A stretch of 64,000 nt of DNA from Paulinella micropora (GCA_009731375.1 BJOX01000101.1:780868-844867), one strand, 5' to 3'; numbered from the stretch's first letter, positions 19,222 to 33,555 are shown. The notes: generated by a model not told the origin, from the sequence alone. Translations and numbers: made by a program.

Positions 19222-19923
19222 ATGCCAACACCCGAGGGCGCCTTTGTAAGAAAAGGCGACAGGAAGGACGAAAACCCGGAACAATTCGTGACCTGGACTA
19301 TCCGCCTGTTGTGCTCGGCCGAACTCTGGGCGTACGTTACTTGCGTGGCTTTCACCAGCGCGCGCTCCGCTTGCCGGCAGTGCTTGCTTTCTATTGTGTG
19401 CTACTCGATATCCACTGCGCTGGTGGGGCTCAGGCGTGCCTGTATCTGGTTTGTGTATAACCTGCGCAAGAGGGAAAGCTGCAGTGACGAGCGCAAGAAC
19501 GTTATCACGCAATTTACGCAATTCATGCACTTATTCATACTGCTGCAATTGGGGTGGTCACGTTTTCAGCTGCACCTGCTTGTGCTAAGCATAACCAACC
19601 TTACGGGTCCCGCCGTGCTCGTCACCTTACGCTTGCTGAGGGCTCTAATGTCCATTGTGGTCGTAGCCAACGTCGCGTACAGGAAAAGCGGCATGTCAAC
19701 CATGAACGCCCTTAAGTGCCTGCTGACGGCAGTGGTGGTAGGACTCAACATAGCCGAGATGTGCTTGGGCCAGGGACAGTTGCGCTTGGTGATGGGTTTG
19801 CTAGAGATTTCGGTCACTTTGTTATTTCTGGTCTGCGCGCTGCAGCAGGACGAGTACTGGAACGTACTCACTGTAGCCTGCACAGTGACTGACCTGTACT
19901 ACGCGGTCGGTTTGGTTTATTGA
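19222..19923 (+). CDS. Multi-pass membrane protein, unknown
   Basis: 233 residues; the ATG follows an A-rich leader. There are several hydrophobic segments, for example LLCSAELWAYVTCVAF, CLLSIVCYSISTALVGL, FILLQLGWSRFQLHLLVLSI, ALMSIVVVANVAY, CLLTAVVVGLNIAEM and MGLLEISVTLLFLVCAL, suggesting six or seven membrane helices with short basic loops. No signature of rhodopsin, channel or transporter was recognised. It could be a viral or cellular integral membrane protein of the nuclear/ER or plasma membrane. Confidence 0.7.
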   Translation: MPTPEGAFVRKGDRKDENPEQFVTWTIRLLCSAELWAYVTCVAFTSARSACRQCLLSIVCYSISTALVGLRRACIWFVYNLRKRESCSDERKNVITQFTQFMHLFILLQLGWSRFQLHLLVLSITNLTGPAVLVTLRLLRALMSIVVVANVAYRKSGMSTMNALKCLLTAVVVGLNIAEMCLGQGQLRLVMGLLEISVTLLFLVCALQQDEYWNVLTVACTVTDLYYAVGLVY

Positions 19924-21307
19924 GCGCGGTCGCAGCTTTGGCCGCAGCCAAAGCAAGGCAACACTGTGTATTCCTCACCAAAAAAAGACCTTCCCCCTCC
20001 CCCCCCTTCCACTCGCAAAAAAAGGGCTGTTTTTTGCGGGTGGAGGGGGGGGGGGGGAAAGGGGGGGGGGGGGGGGTGGGGGGGGGGNNNNNNNNNNAAT
20101 CGCTTACTGTTAGAAATTGACAAAGCCCTATTTGAGGAAGCAAAAAGGAAATGTCAGGACGAAAGGCGCAAGCTGTTTGTGCTGGTGTTGAACTATGGGG
20201 TCAGACCGGAAATTCTTCAGATTGGTCGATGGCAAACAGAGAACAACATTAGCGCCGTCGTGACTTTTTTGTATTCAGACGCGAATCGTACGAGGGTCGC
20301 GAATCATACGATGGACCCCAGACAGTCAATGCAACAACCACAACAAAGATCGCTTCAAAGAACTAAACAGTGTCTAATAAAAAATTTCATGTTCCGGCCG
20401 AGACTTGGGCAATTCGTTTCCGTCTTTTTCTTTTTTCTTCCCTTCCCTTGCTTTTTCCCACAGTCGCGCTAGCCTCGATAAAAAAGCTTGGGGTGAACTC
20501 TTGTTGCGTGCCGTGGCCCCCTCCTCTGTCGCCCCAAATTCTCTCTCCTTTTTTTGTGCAACCGCTGTCTTCGGGACAAAAAGAAGAGAAGGCGTAAGAG
20601 AGAAGAGGGGGGGGAGCCGCGCGCAGGTGTGTGGGAAAGTACGCAAGGTCTGGGGAAGGGGGGGGGGCCGCACGCAGGTGTGTGAAAGCACNNNNNNNNN
20701 NNNNNNNNNNNNNNNNNNNNNNNNNNNNNNNNNNNNNNNNNNNNNNNNNNNNNNNNNNNNNNNNNNNNNNNNNNNNNNNNNNNNNNNNNNNNNNNNNNNN
20801 NNNNNNNNNNNNNNNNNNNNNNNNNNNNNNNNNNNNNNNNNNNNNNNNNNNNNNNNNNNNNNNNNNNNNNNNNNNNNNNNNNNNNNNNNNNNNNNNNNNN
20901 NNNNNNNNNNNNNNNNNNNNNNNNNNNNNNNNNNNNNNNNNNNNNNNNNNNNNNNNNNNNNNNNNNNNNNNNNNNNNNNNNNNNNNNNNNNNNNNNNNNN
21001 NNNNNNNNNNNNNNNNNNNNNNNNNNNNNNNNNNNNNNNNNNNNNNNNNNNNNNNNNNNNNNNNNNNNNNNNNNNNNNNNNNNNNNNNNNNNNNNNNNNN
21101 NNNNNNNNNNNNNNNNNNNNNNNNNNNNNNNNNNNNNNNNNNNNNNNNNNNNNNNNNNNNNNNNNNNNNNNNNNNNNNNNNNNNNNNNNNNNNNNNNNNN
21201 NNNNNNNNNNNNNNNNNNNNNNNNNNNNNNNNNGGGTTTCTTTGCGCGCCTTTTGTCAAGACAGACAGACCGACAGACATTTAAAAAAAGGGACGGCAGC
21301 GGGAGCG
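19924..21307. other. Spacer with two gaps and a possible broken gene fragment
   Basis: A 10-N gap (20088-20097) follows long G-runs. Between 20098 and about 20370 a plus-strand frame (starting around LLLEIDKALFEEAKRKC) looks partly coding and is followed by an AATAAA at about 20374, so a truncated gene may lie here; its frame relative to upstream is lost in the gap. The region 20620-20691 contains two copies of a CGCAGGTGTGTG-containing unit about 50 bases apart, cut by an N gap (20692-21233). A G-run with CCG sits at 20658-20670. Confidence 0.35.
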
Positions 21308-22534
21308 ATGGGGCTCTACGGCGGCTGGAAGACGCTAGAAGAGATTAGCCCCGAGGCGCTGTCCGCGGGCGTCGTCGACTCTCTGCCCGCGGGCGCCTGT
21401 CTAGTTGTACAGGACACGCTCGTGAGGCTGCAGAAGGCCTGCGTGCGCGCCAAGAAACAGCGCGCGGCCGGGGACGGCCCCGGTGTCTGGCGCCGGCTGG
21501 CGCTGGACCTGGTGCTAGAGCCGCTGCGCACCCTGCAGGCCAATGCAATTGTGCTGGTCGCCGACAAGCCGGCGCTCGTCACGCCGCTCAAGCAAGCGAC
21601 GCAGCAGAAACGCCGCGCACGACAGTCGCAGAGCCAGCTGCCCTCGGGGGCAGTGTCGATCGCGGCCAACGACGGACTGCTGGACGCCGGCGGGCAGTCG
21701 GTGCCAGATGCCTTCGTCGAGGACCTGATTGGCCACCGCGAGCACCGGCCGCTGCTGCTGCGGCACGTACAGCAGATTCTGCTCAACAACGCGCCGGCAA
21801 TTGTGGCGGCGCTCAAGGGGAGCCAGACTGTGGGTTCGCGCCTGGTGCTGGACCTGGGCTTTGGGGTGCACAGCCTGGCGCCCGACGAAGGCGGCGACTG
21901 GGCCTGGCGCGCGGGGCCCGAGGAGCCCGTGGCCGAGGGCGAGGCCGACCTCGGCGTCTTCCGCTGGATCCAGCGCTGGCACACCCGGTCTAGTGGCTGG
22001 CATTACGTAGCAGACACCGTGGACACCGACTTTCTAGTGTTGGGCCTCATGGTCGCGAACGCGCAGAATGAACTCCGGTTATTTATCAACTTCCAGCAGA
22101 AATTTTTGCTTCATCTCAACCCAGTTTTGAACGCGGTGTGCAAAAACCCCGGCGGATTGCCGGCGTTTTTGCGCGCTCTTTGTCTGCACGGCACCGACTT
22201 CTTGGACAAGTCCGCGGTTTGCCCGACCGTACACTGCCGCTCGCTGTTGGCGGTACAAGAGGACCGCGCGCGAAGTTCGCTGTCTTTAACCACCAAAGAA
22301 TTTGTGCATGACATTTGTGCGGCCTACATACACAAGAGCAGGAAGTCAGTGCCCGCGGAATCCAAGCTGAGCACCGAGTGGTTGCACGAGCAAACCAAGT
22401 ACCTCAACAAACGGCTGCCGGCGCTTGCCACGCTGAAGCAATCAGCTGCAATATATAACCTGCAAATCCAATACTGGTCCAGTGTGCTGGAGCCAGAATC
22501 GACAGCCCACAAGAAAAAACGACGACTGCGCTGA
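21308..22534 (+). CDS. FEN1/XPG/XRN-superfamily 5' nuclease
   Basis: 408 residues from MGLYGGWKTLEE, which matches the MGI-x-GLW-like start of FEN1/XPG proteins, whose free N-terminus helps form the active site. Expected acidic positions follow in order: VVQDTL (Asp36), VLVADKPALVTPLKQ (Asp86, then Lys/Arg-rich helix), AEGEAD (Glu210, Glu212, Asp214), and ADTVDTDFLVLGL (Asp236, 239, 241), then an FLRALCLHGTDFL segment like the FEN1 GCDY region. The DTDFLVLGL form also recalls XRN exonucleases. Such enzymes cut 5' flaps or degrade 5' ends of DNA or RNA, and many large DNA viruses encode one. A basic C-terminus (HKKKRRLR) is a likely nuclear signal. Family placement between FEN1 and XRN is not settled. 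Confidence 0.75.
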   Translation: MGLYGGWKTLEEISPEALSAGVVDSLPAGACLVVQDTLVRLQKACVRAKKQRAAGDGPGVWRRLALDLVLEPLRTLQANAIVLVADKPALVTPLKQATQQKRRARQSQSQLPSGAVSIAANDGLLDAGGQSVPDAFVEDLIGHREHRPLLLRHVQQILLNNAPAIVAALKGSQTVGSRLVLDLGFGVHSLAPDEGGDWAWRAGPEEPVAEGEADLGVFRWIQRWHTRSSGWHYVADTVDTDFLVLGLMVANAQNELRLFINFQQKFLLHLNPVLNAVCKNPGGLPAFLRALCLHGTDFLDKSAVCPTVHCRSLLAVQEDRARSSLSLTTKEFVHDICAAYIHKSRKSVPAESKLSTEWLHEQTKYLNKRLPALATLKQSAAIYNLQIQYWSSVLEPESTAHKKKRRLR

Positions 22535-22965
22535 CCGGCAAAAACTGGAGGACAGCAAGATTTGTTTGGGGTGTCGTGATTTGTCTATAGTGTGGCCACC
22601 GCCTGCGACTATGGACAAACAATAAGTTCTCTTTTTTTTCTTCTTTTCGAAATCGGCAGTTAAAAAAATTCTAGTCTCTCAAAAAAAAGAAACTAAAAAA
22701 TGAACAAAAATGCAAGGGAATTTCGCCACCGCCAAAAAAATGGTTTTTTTAATACATTCAACCCAAAAATACCGCACAGTCAGTCGCCCAACGCTACTTC
22801 TGAATTGTTTGACGTCGTACATGGTTGGCTGAGCGCGAGTGTGTCCAAAAAGGTGGGGGGACTTGCAGTCTTTTTTTTGAACATACTGGCGCACATCAAT
22901 AATCTCAATTTACTCCGGACTTGCCCTCACATCAAATCCAACCAACGAAAAGGCCTCGCGCCGTG
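22535..22965. other. Convergent 3' spacer
   Basis: A/T homopolymer-rich sequence between the 5' nuclease and the LRR gene. The overlapping plus-strand frame that starts near 22700 runs antisense through the LRR gene and is not supported. Confidence 0.4.
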
Positions 22966-23992
22966 CTATTGGCGACGGGCGTGCCGCACAAATTCCGCAC
23001 TGGGTAGTGTCGCTAACACCCGGTCCTGCAAGGCAATCGCAGTGGCCGGCTCGTGGTACCGGCAGTTGTGGAACAGCACCTTACGACCCAAGGCCTGGTC
23101 GGGCAAGAGTAGCAGCCCCGCAGAAAAATCGGGGGCTAAGACGCATTCGTCAATCACGACCGGCGTGGGGGCTTCGCCGGCTACACGCAGGCTTGCTAAC
23201 GAGGAGTTCCGAACCGAGATTTCGGAGCTTGCTCAGACAGACAGCCTGCAAGCCCCTATCGCTGCATGACGCGACAAGCAGCTGAGGTCAACAGAAACGC
23301 GCTGTACTGCCTGAGGATTCAAAGCCAGCAGCCGCGGAGCTGTACATCTCTCCGTACAGTTGCCTGCCAACCTGCGTACCCTGATGTCGCCGAATTGTAC
23401 GAGGCTGACCGACCCAGGTATTCTGTCAAGAATCACATCTCTAACGTTATTAGACAGCTCGATTGTTAGGTTCGGCCTGGGCGCACCGACTGAGCAGACA
23501 CGCGCGAACCTAAGGTGGTAATCCCGGTCGTGCAGTTGCATTGTCAGCGCGGGTGCCACTTTGTTTTCTTGTGCTTGAGCGATGTGGCACGTGACTTGAG
23601 GTATGCCTAGGTAAGGTCCTAGCTCGAGGCTCTGCAGCTGGCCCGAAAACCTAAAATCTAATCTTTGCGTGCCCGGCCTTTGATACTGCGCTCTGACGAC
23701 GCTGAGCTTGCTTATTGCCGGACAATACCTGGCCAGGAAATCCAGCAAATTGGGCATGGCATCTTTGGTTTGTGGGTTGATTTCCAGCGTGACTGACTTA
23801 ACCTCCTGCAGTCCTGCTAGGCAAACCTCAGCCTCGGTATTTTGCGGGGCCAACGCTTCGATGGCCTGGAGGTTCCGCACTACGTTGGCGGCACTGCCCT
23901 GCAGGGCCCAAGCCGGGAGCATGCGGTCACTGTCTAGTGCTAGCGAGGCTGGATCGCGCAACGTGTAGTTCTGAGCCAGGTACAGTGGGGGG
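22966..23992 (-). pseudogene. LRR-like protein, 5' truncated by gap, with in-frame TGA
   Basis: The 5' end is lost in the N gap at 23993-24275. About 250 codons show irregular leucine-rich repeat-like segments (VKSVTLEINPQTKDAMPNLL, QLQSLELGPYLGIPQVTCHI, RRLAGNCTERC). A TGA at 23233-23235 stops the frame, yet the same frame stays open for another 88 codons to 22966 with similar content (EISVRNSSLASLRVAGEAP...). Either the TGA is a mutation or sequence error, or the protein truly ends there. By comparison with the F-box/LRR genes at 49212 and 62021 it probably carried an N-terminal F-box in the missing part; that is inference. Confidence 0.55.
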
Positions 23993-24435
23993 NNNNNNNN
24001 NNNNNNNNNNNNNNNNNNNNNNNNNNNNNNNNNNNNNNNNNNNNNNNNNNNNNNNNNNNNNNNNNNNNNNNNNNNNNNNNNNNNNNNNNNNNNNNNNNNN
24101 NNNNNNNNNNNNNNNNNNNNNNNNNNNNNNNNNNNNNNNNNNNNNNNNNNNNNNNNNNNNNNNNNNNNNNNNNNNNNNNNNNNNNNNNNNNNNNNNNNNN
24201 NNNNNNNNNNNNNNNNNNNNNNNNNNNNNNNNNNNNNNNNNNNNNNNNNNNNNNNNNNNNNNNNNNNNNNNNNNNGGGAGCGGTGTTGGGAAAGAGAGGG
24301 AGGGGCACGATGACAAAAACAAGTGTTTCTGCGGGAGGCGGCCCCCCTTTCCCACCCTTGCTCTCCTTCCTCTCGTGTTGTGTTAGAATCAACGCAATAG
24401 CATAAACCACAAGTCCCTGGTCTAAGCAAAACAAC
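23993..24435. promoter_or_regulatory. Gap and leader of the H3-like gene
   Basis: An N gap (23993-24275), flanked by G-runs, then about 160 bases leading into the H3-like gene. No gene is seen in the readable part. Confidence 0.4.
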
Positions 24436-24945
24436 ATGGCTCGTACGAAATACGCTCAAGAGAGCAAGAGCAGTCGCAAGAAGGCGCGCGAGGTCCTCAA
24501 AAAGGCTGCTGAGTCTAACAAAAAGAAACACAAGCAGCACAGCAGCAGTCACACCAAGAAGAGCGACAAGAAACAGAAAAAGAGAAAGCACGCGGAGGAA
24601 GAGCCCGAACAACGTCCCAAGAGAGTGATCAAGCGTTACCGCCTGCTGAACGCAGAGTGCAACAAGGCCCAAAAGTTTAGTCTGAGCCACTTCGCACTCC
24701 GGCGGGCACCGTTCCGTCGACGCTTGTACAAACAAGTTTTGCAAATCGGGGGCAAGGTCGAAAGATACAACAAATCAGCCCTGTACGCGCTCATGATTGC
24801 GGCCGAAGACTACCTACGTTCTCTTTTTGAAAAAAGTAAGAGATTAGCAATCATGCAGAAACAGCACACGTTGCTGAACAAACACTGGCGGTTCGCCGAA
24901 TTCGAGGAGAAGATGTCGATGCAAAGAGTGGTGTCAAACCCGTGA
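24436..24945 (+). CDS. Divergent histone H3-like protein
   Basis: 169 residues. The start MARTK is identical to the H3 N-terminus including the Lys4 context; the rest of the tail (to about residue 66) is an unusual lysine/serine/histidine-rich stretch about 20 residues longer than in canonical H3. From RYR (67-69) the alignment with the H3 core is nearly gap-free: alpha-N (FSLSHFALRRAPF, equivalent to the STELLIRKLPF region), alpha1 (RRRLYKQVLQI), alpha2 (NKSALYALMIAAEDYLRSLF, equivalent to SSAVMALQEASEAYLVALF), and alpha3 after HTLLNKHW. Loop 1 is not lengthened as in most centromeric H3. It should pair with H4 and enter nucleosomes or nucleosome-like particles. It is single-exon, with no H4, H2A or H2B gene nearby. 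It could be a viral histone, a centromeric or specialised cellular H3, or an H3 mimic. Confidence 0.9.
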   Translation: MARTKYAQESKSSRKKAREVLKKAAESNKKKHKQHSSSHTKKSDKKQKKRKHAEEEPEQRPKRVIKRYRLLNAECNKAQKFSLSHFALRRAPFRRRLYKQVLQIGGKVERYNKSALYALMIAAEDYLRSLFEKSKRLAIMQKQHTLLNKHWRFAEFEEKMSMQRVVSNP

Positions 24946-25288
24946 AAGACGCTTGCTTCCACCAGAAAGAAGAAAACAACTTTTTATTTCCTTGACTTTT
25001 TTTTAACCGTCCCGGCCCGCACAATTATTAAAAGCCAGCTTCCTCTGTCCCCGTTTCTGTTGGCATGCTGCACCCTTTACTTAGGCCACCGCGCGGCTCC
25101 GCAAAATTAAGAGCTGACCGGCCACCGTCTTGCCAGATAGCAGTGCCATTTTTTATTTGCGGTTGTTTTCTTTTTCTTCTTCATTCGACGACACTTCGCT
25201 GAAGGAGTCGTCGGAGCAAGGCGTCAGAACAATGCGCCGCGAACTCAGCCTACCTTGCAACAAGCCGGGTGACTCCAAGCTAAAGCTC
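24946..25288. other. Convergent 3' spacer
   Basis: T-rich then GC-rich sequence between the convergent H3-like and RhoGEF-like genes, with an ATTAAA-like word near 25026. No gene seen. Confidence 0.4.
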
Positions 25289-27355
25289 TTATTTGGCTGC
25301 GTGGGGGTTTTGTAATTCCAGGAGTCGGTGCTGGAGGTCTTCGGCGCCAAAGGGCAAGCTGTGTCTGGGCGAGCCCGGCTCGCTCTTAGCTTCCCCATGG
25401 GTCACACCCCTGCTCGCGCAGGCCTCGGGCATACTGTAGCAAGTGGAGCTTCTGTGCCTGGTCAGCACGGGGGGTGCTGACGCGACCCTGTTGTGGGACC
25501 GCAGGGCCGGACGGTCCGGGCTCCCGAAATCGGGCCCGCTTAGATTGTCAGCCACGTCGTCTTCCAGAGCCGGTGGCTCCCCCTCAACTGGGTTGGCCAC
25601 GCCGGACAGCAGGTCGTAGGGAGGGCGGCGGGGCGGCGCCGTGCTAGGCGTCGGTGGGTGAGGCCTCCTTAGAGCTTGTATATCTAGGGGAGGCGGGCGC
25701 CTCGTCGGCGACAGGAGGCCGTGCTCTATCTCTGAGCTGTTCGCCCTGGGGGGTAGCGGTAGCTTGCGGGGCAACACCAAGACGGTCGTGCCTAAAGTGC
25801 CCAAATCTGCTGCCTGGAAATTGGGTAAAGGCGGCAGTGCACGCTGGAGGTGTAGCGGGGCGCCCGCCGTGTCCAGACCCGTCCCGGCGGAACTGTGGGG
25901 CCGACGACGGACCGGCGGAGGAGGAAGGGGCGGAGCGGGCGGCACGGCCTTGCCGCTCGATTCGTCTTGGGCGGGCGAGACAGCGTCCACACTTAACGTG
26001 CCCGTTCCCAAGTCTGCTGCACGGAATGGAGGTAAAGGTGGCAGTGTACGTTGCCGGTGTAGTGTCGTCGTGCCCAAAGCTAGCCCGGCGGGAATGCGGG
26101 GCGCGGGCGGCACGCCCCTGCCGCTCAATTCGTCTTTGGCGGGTGAGACAGCGTCCGGCTCGTCCGTGCTGTCATGGGCAACACCCGCCCGCGGCTCGGA
26201 GGTGCTACCAGTCAAGCTGTCACGGGAATTTCTGTTGGGCGTGGAAATCGGCGAGGGAGTCGGCGAGGCGTCAAAAACAGCGCCCGGCCCAGTGACTACA
26301 TTCGCGAGGGTCCTGGTCTGCTTGCTTTCTAAATCATAGACCCCCGTAGCGCGCAGCAGGGCCACCCAGCTCTTGCAGGATCCCGGCGGCACGCGAAGCA
26401 GCAGTTCCGTGCCGCCGTCGTACTGCGCAATCTGTTTCAGCCTAAGCTGGGCCTGGCACTCGGCCGTCTGCTCGGGCGGGGTATGCGGGGGCTGGCACTC
26501 GGCCGCCTGCTCAGGCGGTGTCACAAAACGCAAATTTCGCTGGTGCATCATCAGCCTGACGCCCACAGCCGGCGGTCTGGTGTTTTTAGGGGGGTCCGAC
26601 GCGCCAGCGACCGGGTGCAAGGGAGAGATGTGCGGCAACGCCCTGACATGTGGTTCCGAACTGCTGGCTGAGCAGAAGATGATACAGTCGGGATAGACGA
26701 AGGCGCGCGCTTCCCGGTACAACGCGCTGTGGCTCCCGCCGGGCTTGGCCAGACTAAAAAAAAGCAGGCCAAAGCCGCTGGGATACTGCTGCTGGTTTGA
26801 CAACTGTAGAAACTGCGCTAGCCTCCCGTAAATATGGTCGAACAAGCCCTTTTCCGCCAGGCGTTTCGCGGACACTAGCGACAGACGCAAGGTGTCTCCG
26901 TCCGGCAAGGTCTCCCGGAGGTCCCAGAGCGCCAGCAGTTGTGCGTACGGGTAGCTAAGGGCTGCGGCGAGGTCTTGGTGGTGAACCAACGTCCTGACGG
27001 CTTGCAGCCAGGCCTTGCCCCTGCTCGAAACGCCAATGGCGGTCCTGATGCACGCCAGGTGCGTGTCCATAGCCGCGTGCCAGCGTGTAAAAGAGTCCAG
27101 GCGCGGGATGATTTCGCGCTGAATTACCTGCGCTACCTCTTCATGGCTGAGGGCTGTTTGGCTGAGAATAGTGCTCGCGACAGTGTGCAGCGACGCCAGC
27201 AAGGATTCATAGATAGAAAAAATAATATTGCCCCCTTCGCGGTGCCCCTCCGCGAGTACGCGCGTTAGGGGTTGGACGTACAAGCATTGTAGCTTGCAGT
27301 ATTCGGTATTGAAGCCCAGTGCCCACACCCTCAGCTCGCTGACCCTGGTGTTCAT
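25289..27355 (-). CDS. Probable RhoGEF: divergent DH and PH domains with proline-rich tail
   Basis: 688 residues from MNTRVSELRV; upstream in-frame sequence is Ser/Leu low complexity and is treated as leader. Residues about 12-170 fit a DH (Dbl homology) pattern: TEYCKLQCLYVQPL (CR1-like, with the conserved T-E), IIFSIYESLLASLHTV, then DLAAALSYPYAQLLALWDLRETLPDGDTL (equivalent to the PxQRxxRYxLLL-TP block) and a final helix. Residues about 190-345 fit a PH domain: REARAFVYPDCIIFCS and a C-terminal helix CKSWVALLRATGV with the invariant Trp, with a Pro-rich insert between. Residues 370-688 are disordered with PPLPP, RPPP and PPLP motifs of SH3-ligand type. DH-PH proteins activate Rho-family GTPases and so remodel actin at membranes. 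Several canonical DH residues are changed, so activity is uncertain. Confidence 0.55.
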   Translation of the reverse strand: MNTRVSELRVWALGFNTEYCKLQCLYVQPLTRVLAEGHREGGNIIFSIYESLLASLHTVASTILSQTALSHEEVAQVIQREIIPRLDSFTRWHAAMDTHLACIRTAIGVSSRGKAWLQAVRTLVHHQDLAAALSYPYAQLLALWDLRETLPDGDTLRLSLVSAKRLAEKGLFDHIYGRLAQFLQLSNQQQYPSGFGLLFFSLAKPGGSHSALYREARAFVYPDCIIFCSASSSEPHVRALPHISPLHPVAGASDPPKNTRPPAVGVRLMMHQRNLRFVTPPEQAAECQPPHTPPEQTAECQAQLRLKQIAQYDGGTELLLRVPPGSCKSWVALLRATGVYDLESKQTRTLANVVTGPGAVFDASPTPSPISTPNRNSRDSLTGSTSEPRAGVAHDSTDEPDAVSPAKDELSGRGVPPAPRIPAGLALGTTTLHRQRTLPPLPPFRAADLGTGTLSVDAVSPAQDESSGKAVPPAPPLPPPPVRRRPHSSAGTGLDTAGAPLHLQRALPPLPNFQAADLGTLGTTVLVLPRKLPLPPRANSSEIEHGLLSPTRRPPPLDIQALRRPHPPTPSTAPPRRPPYDLLSGVANPVEGEPPALEDDVADNLSGPDFGSPDRPALRSHNRVASAPPVLTRHRSSTCYSMPEACASRGVTHGEAKSEPGSPRHSLPFGAEDLQHRLLELQNPHAAK

Positions 27356-27655
27356 GCACCTTCTCTCCCTTTTTTTCTTACTTTGCGAGAGGGATAGAGA
27401 GAGAGAAAAGGGCCTGCAACAAAGCAACAACAACAGAAAAAAAGGAGCCCGGCACAGGGGGGTGCAGGAGAGAGAGAGGGGGGAGGGGGTGTGTGGGGGG
27501 GGTTGTGTTGCGGTGCTGTTCTTCTTTGTGTTCTTATTTTTTAAACAGAAAATAGAAACGCACGGGAAATCATCTTCCCGCGAAGTTGACCTGGTTCCGG
27601 ACAACACAAAGAAAAAAAAATTTCTTCATTTTGGCCATGAGCTAAATCTGTGCTG

Positions 27656-27748
27656 GCAAAAATTTCGGGAGACGACGGCGGGCGGGGAAATCTGCTGATT
27701 TTTTTTTCGTAATTTTCCCCGCCCGCCGTCGTCTCCCGAAATTTTTGC
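27656..27748. repeat. Perfect 35-bp inverted repeat, copy 1
   Basis: Arms 27656-27690 and 27714-27748 are perfect reverse complements around a 23-base T-rich loop. The arm's inner end is GGCGGGCGGGGAAA. The imperfect outer words GCTAAAT / ATTTAGC extend the symmetry. Confidence 0.95.
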
Positions 27749-27814
27749 TATTCAATTTAGCAGGGAAATTGTCTTTTGCAAAAAACAAATCAGAAAAAAA
27801 ATCAATCGCTGGCT

Positions 27815-27960
27815 GAAATTTGCGGTGAAAGTTTTGTCACGAAAGTTGGCAGAAATTTGCGGTGAAAGTTTTGTCGCGAAAGTTGGCCGAAATTTGCGGT
27901 GGAAAGATTTGTCGCGAAAGTTGGCCGAAATTTGCGGTGAAAGAACTTTCGCGAAGTTGG
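27815..27960. repeat. 37-bp tandem repeat, about four copies
   Basis: The unit begins GAAATTTGCGGTGAAAG and contains TCGCGAAAGTTGGCC. Copies differ by a few substitutions. A shorter degenerate array of the same unit lies at about 28183-28275. Confidence 0.9.
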
Positions 27961-28025
27961 CCTGATTCTGGACAACACAAAAAAAAAGAATTTCGTCATT
28001 TTGGCCATGAGCTAAATCTGTGCTG

Positions 28026-28118
28026 GCAAAAATTTCGGGAGACGACGGCGGGCGGGGAAATCTGCTGATTTTTTTTTCGTAATTTTCCCCGCCCGCCGTC
28101 GTCTCCCGAAATTTTTGC
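28026..28118. repeat. Perfect 35-bp inverted repeat, copy 2
   Basis: Identical in arms and loop to the copy 370 bases upstream (arms 28026-28060 and 28084-28118), within a longer direct repeat. Confidence 0.95.
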
Positions 28119-28547
28119 TATTCAATTTAGCAGGGAAATTGTCTTTTGCAAAAAACAAATCAGAAAAAAAATCAATCGCTGGCCGAAATTTGCGGTGAAA
28201 AGAGGGGTTTCGCGAAAGTTGGCCGAAATCTGCGGTGGAAAGATTTGTCGCGAAAGTTTGCCGAAATGTACGGCTTTTTCTTTCCTGCTTCGGGGGCACG
28301 GCTGACGGAAAGCAAAATTCACTGTGAGGGATACAAATATGTACTACATTCGTCTAGGCCAGCCCCCCCCCCTCCTCCCCGTCAACGAAACAAACAAAAG
28401 GAGAAAAATCTGGGTAGGGGGGAGAGGAAGGGGGAGAAAGGAGGCTGGAGGGGGGGTGGCTTTTAAAAAAAGGTGCGAGGAAGGGGGAGGGGCGGGTAAA
28501 GAAAAGCAAGTGAATCACACCTATTTTTTTCTTTCTCTCTTTCTTTT

Positions 28548-33414
<4,867 letters not shown>

Positions 33415-33555
33415 AGCGCTCGTAGGTTCCTCTCTCTCTCTCTCTCGCTTACTTTCTCCGTGAGCCCGCCAAAGCACCCGGCCAAAGTGCAAAAAAGAAG
33501 AGGCAGACAAAGGCAACAGGTGCACAAAAGAAAAGAACCGTCCAAAGAACAGCCA

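Larger units (their letters stand above)
27356..28547. other. Repeat-rich non-coding cluster upstream of the glycoprotein gene
   Basis: No gene is seen. The block holds two direct copies of a unit of about 250 bases (about 27580-27830 and 27951-28200), each centred on a perfect long hairpin, plus arrays of 37-base repeats. A leader with C- and G-runs (28365-28500) precedes the glycoprotein gene. Confidence 0.8.

Noticed and set aside
22700-23269. Plus-strand frame antisense to the LRR gene
   Set aside because: The minus strand shows LRR-like content through the same interval; this frame has no recognisable pattern and starts in A/T-rich spacer.
27815-28275. CRISPR array
   Set aside because: The 37-base units are directly adjacent without unique spacers, so this is a simple tandem repeat.
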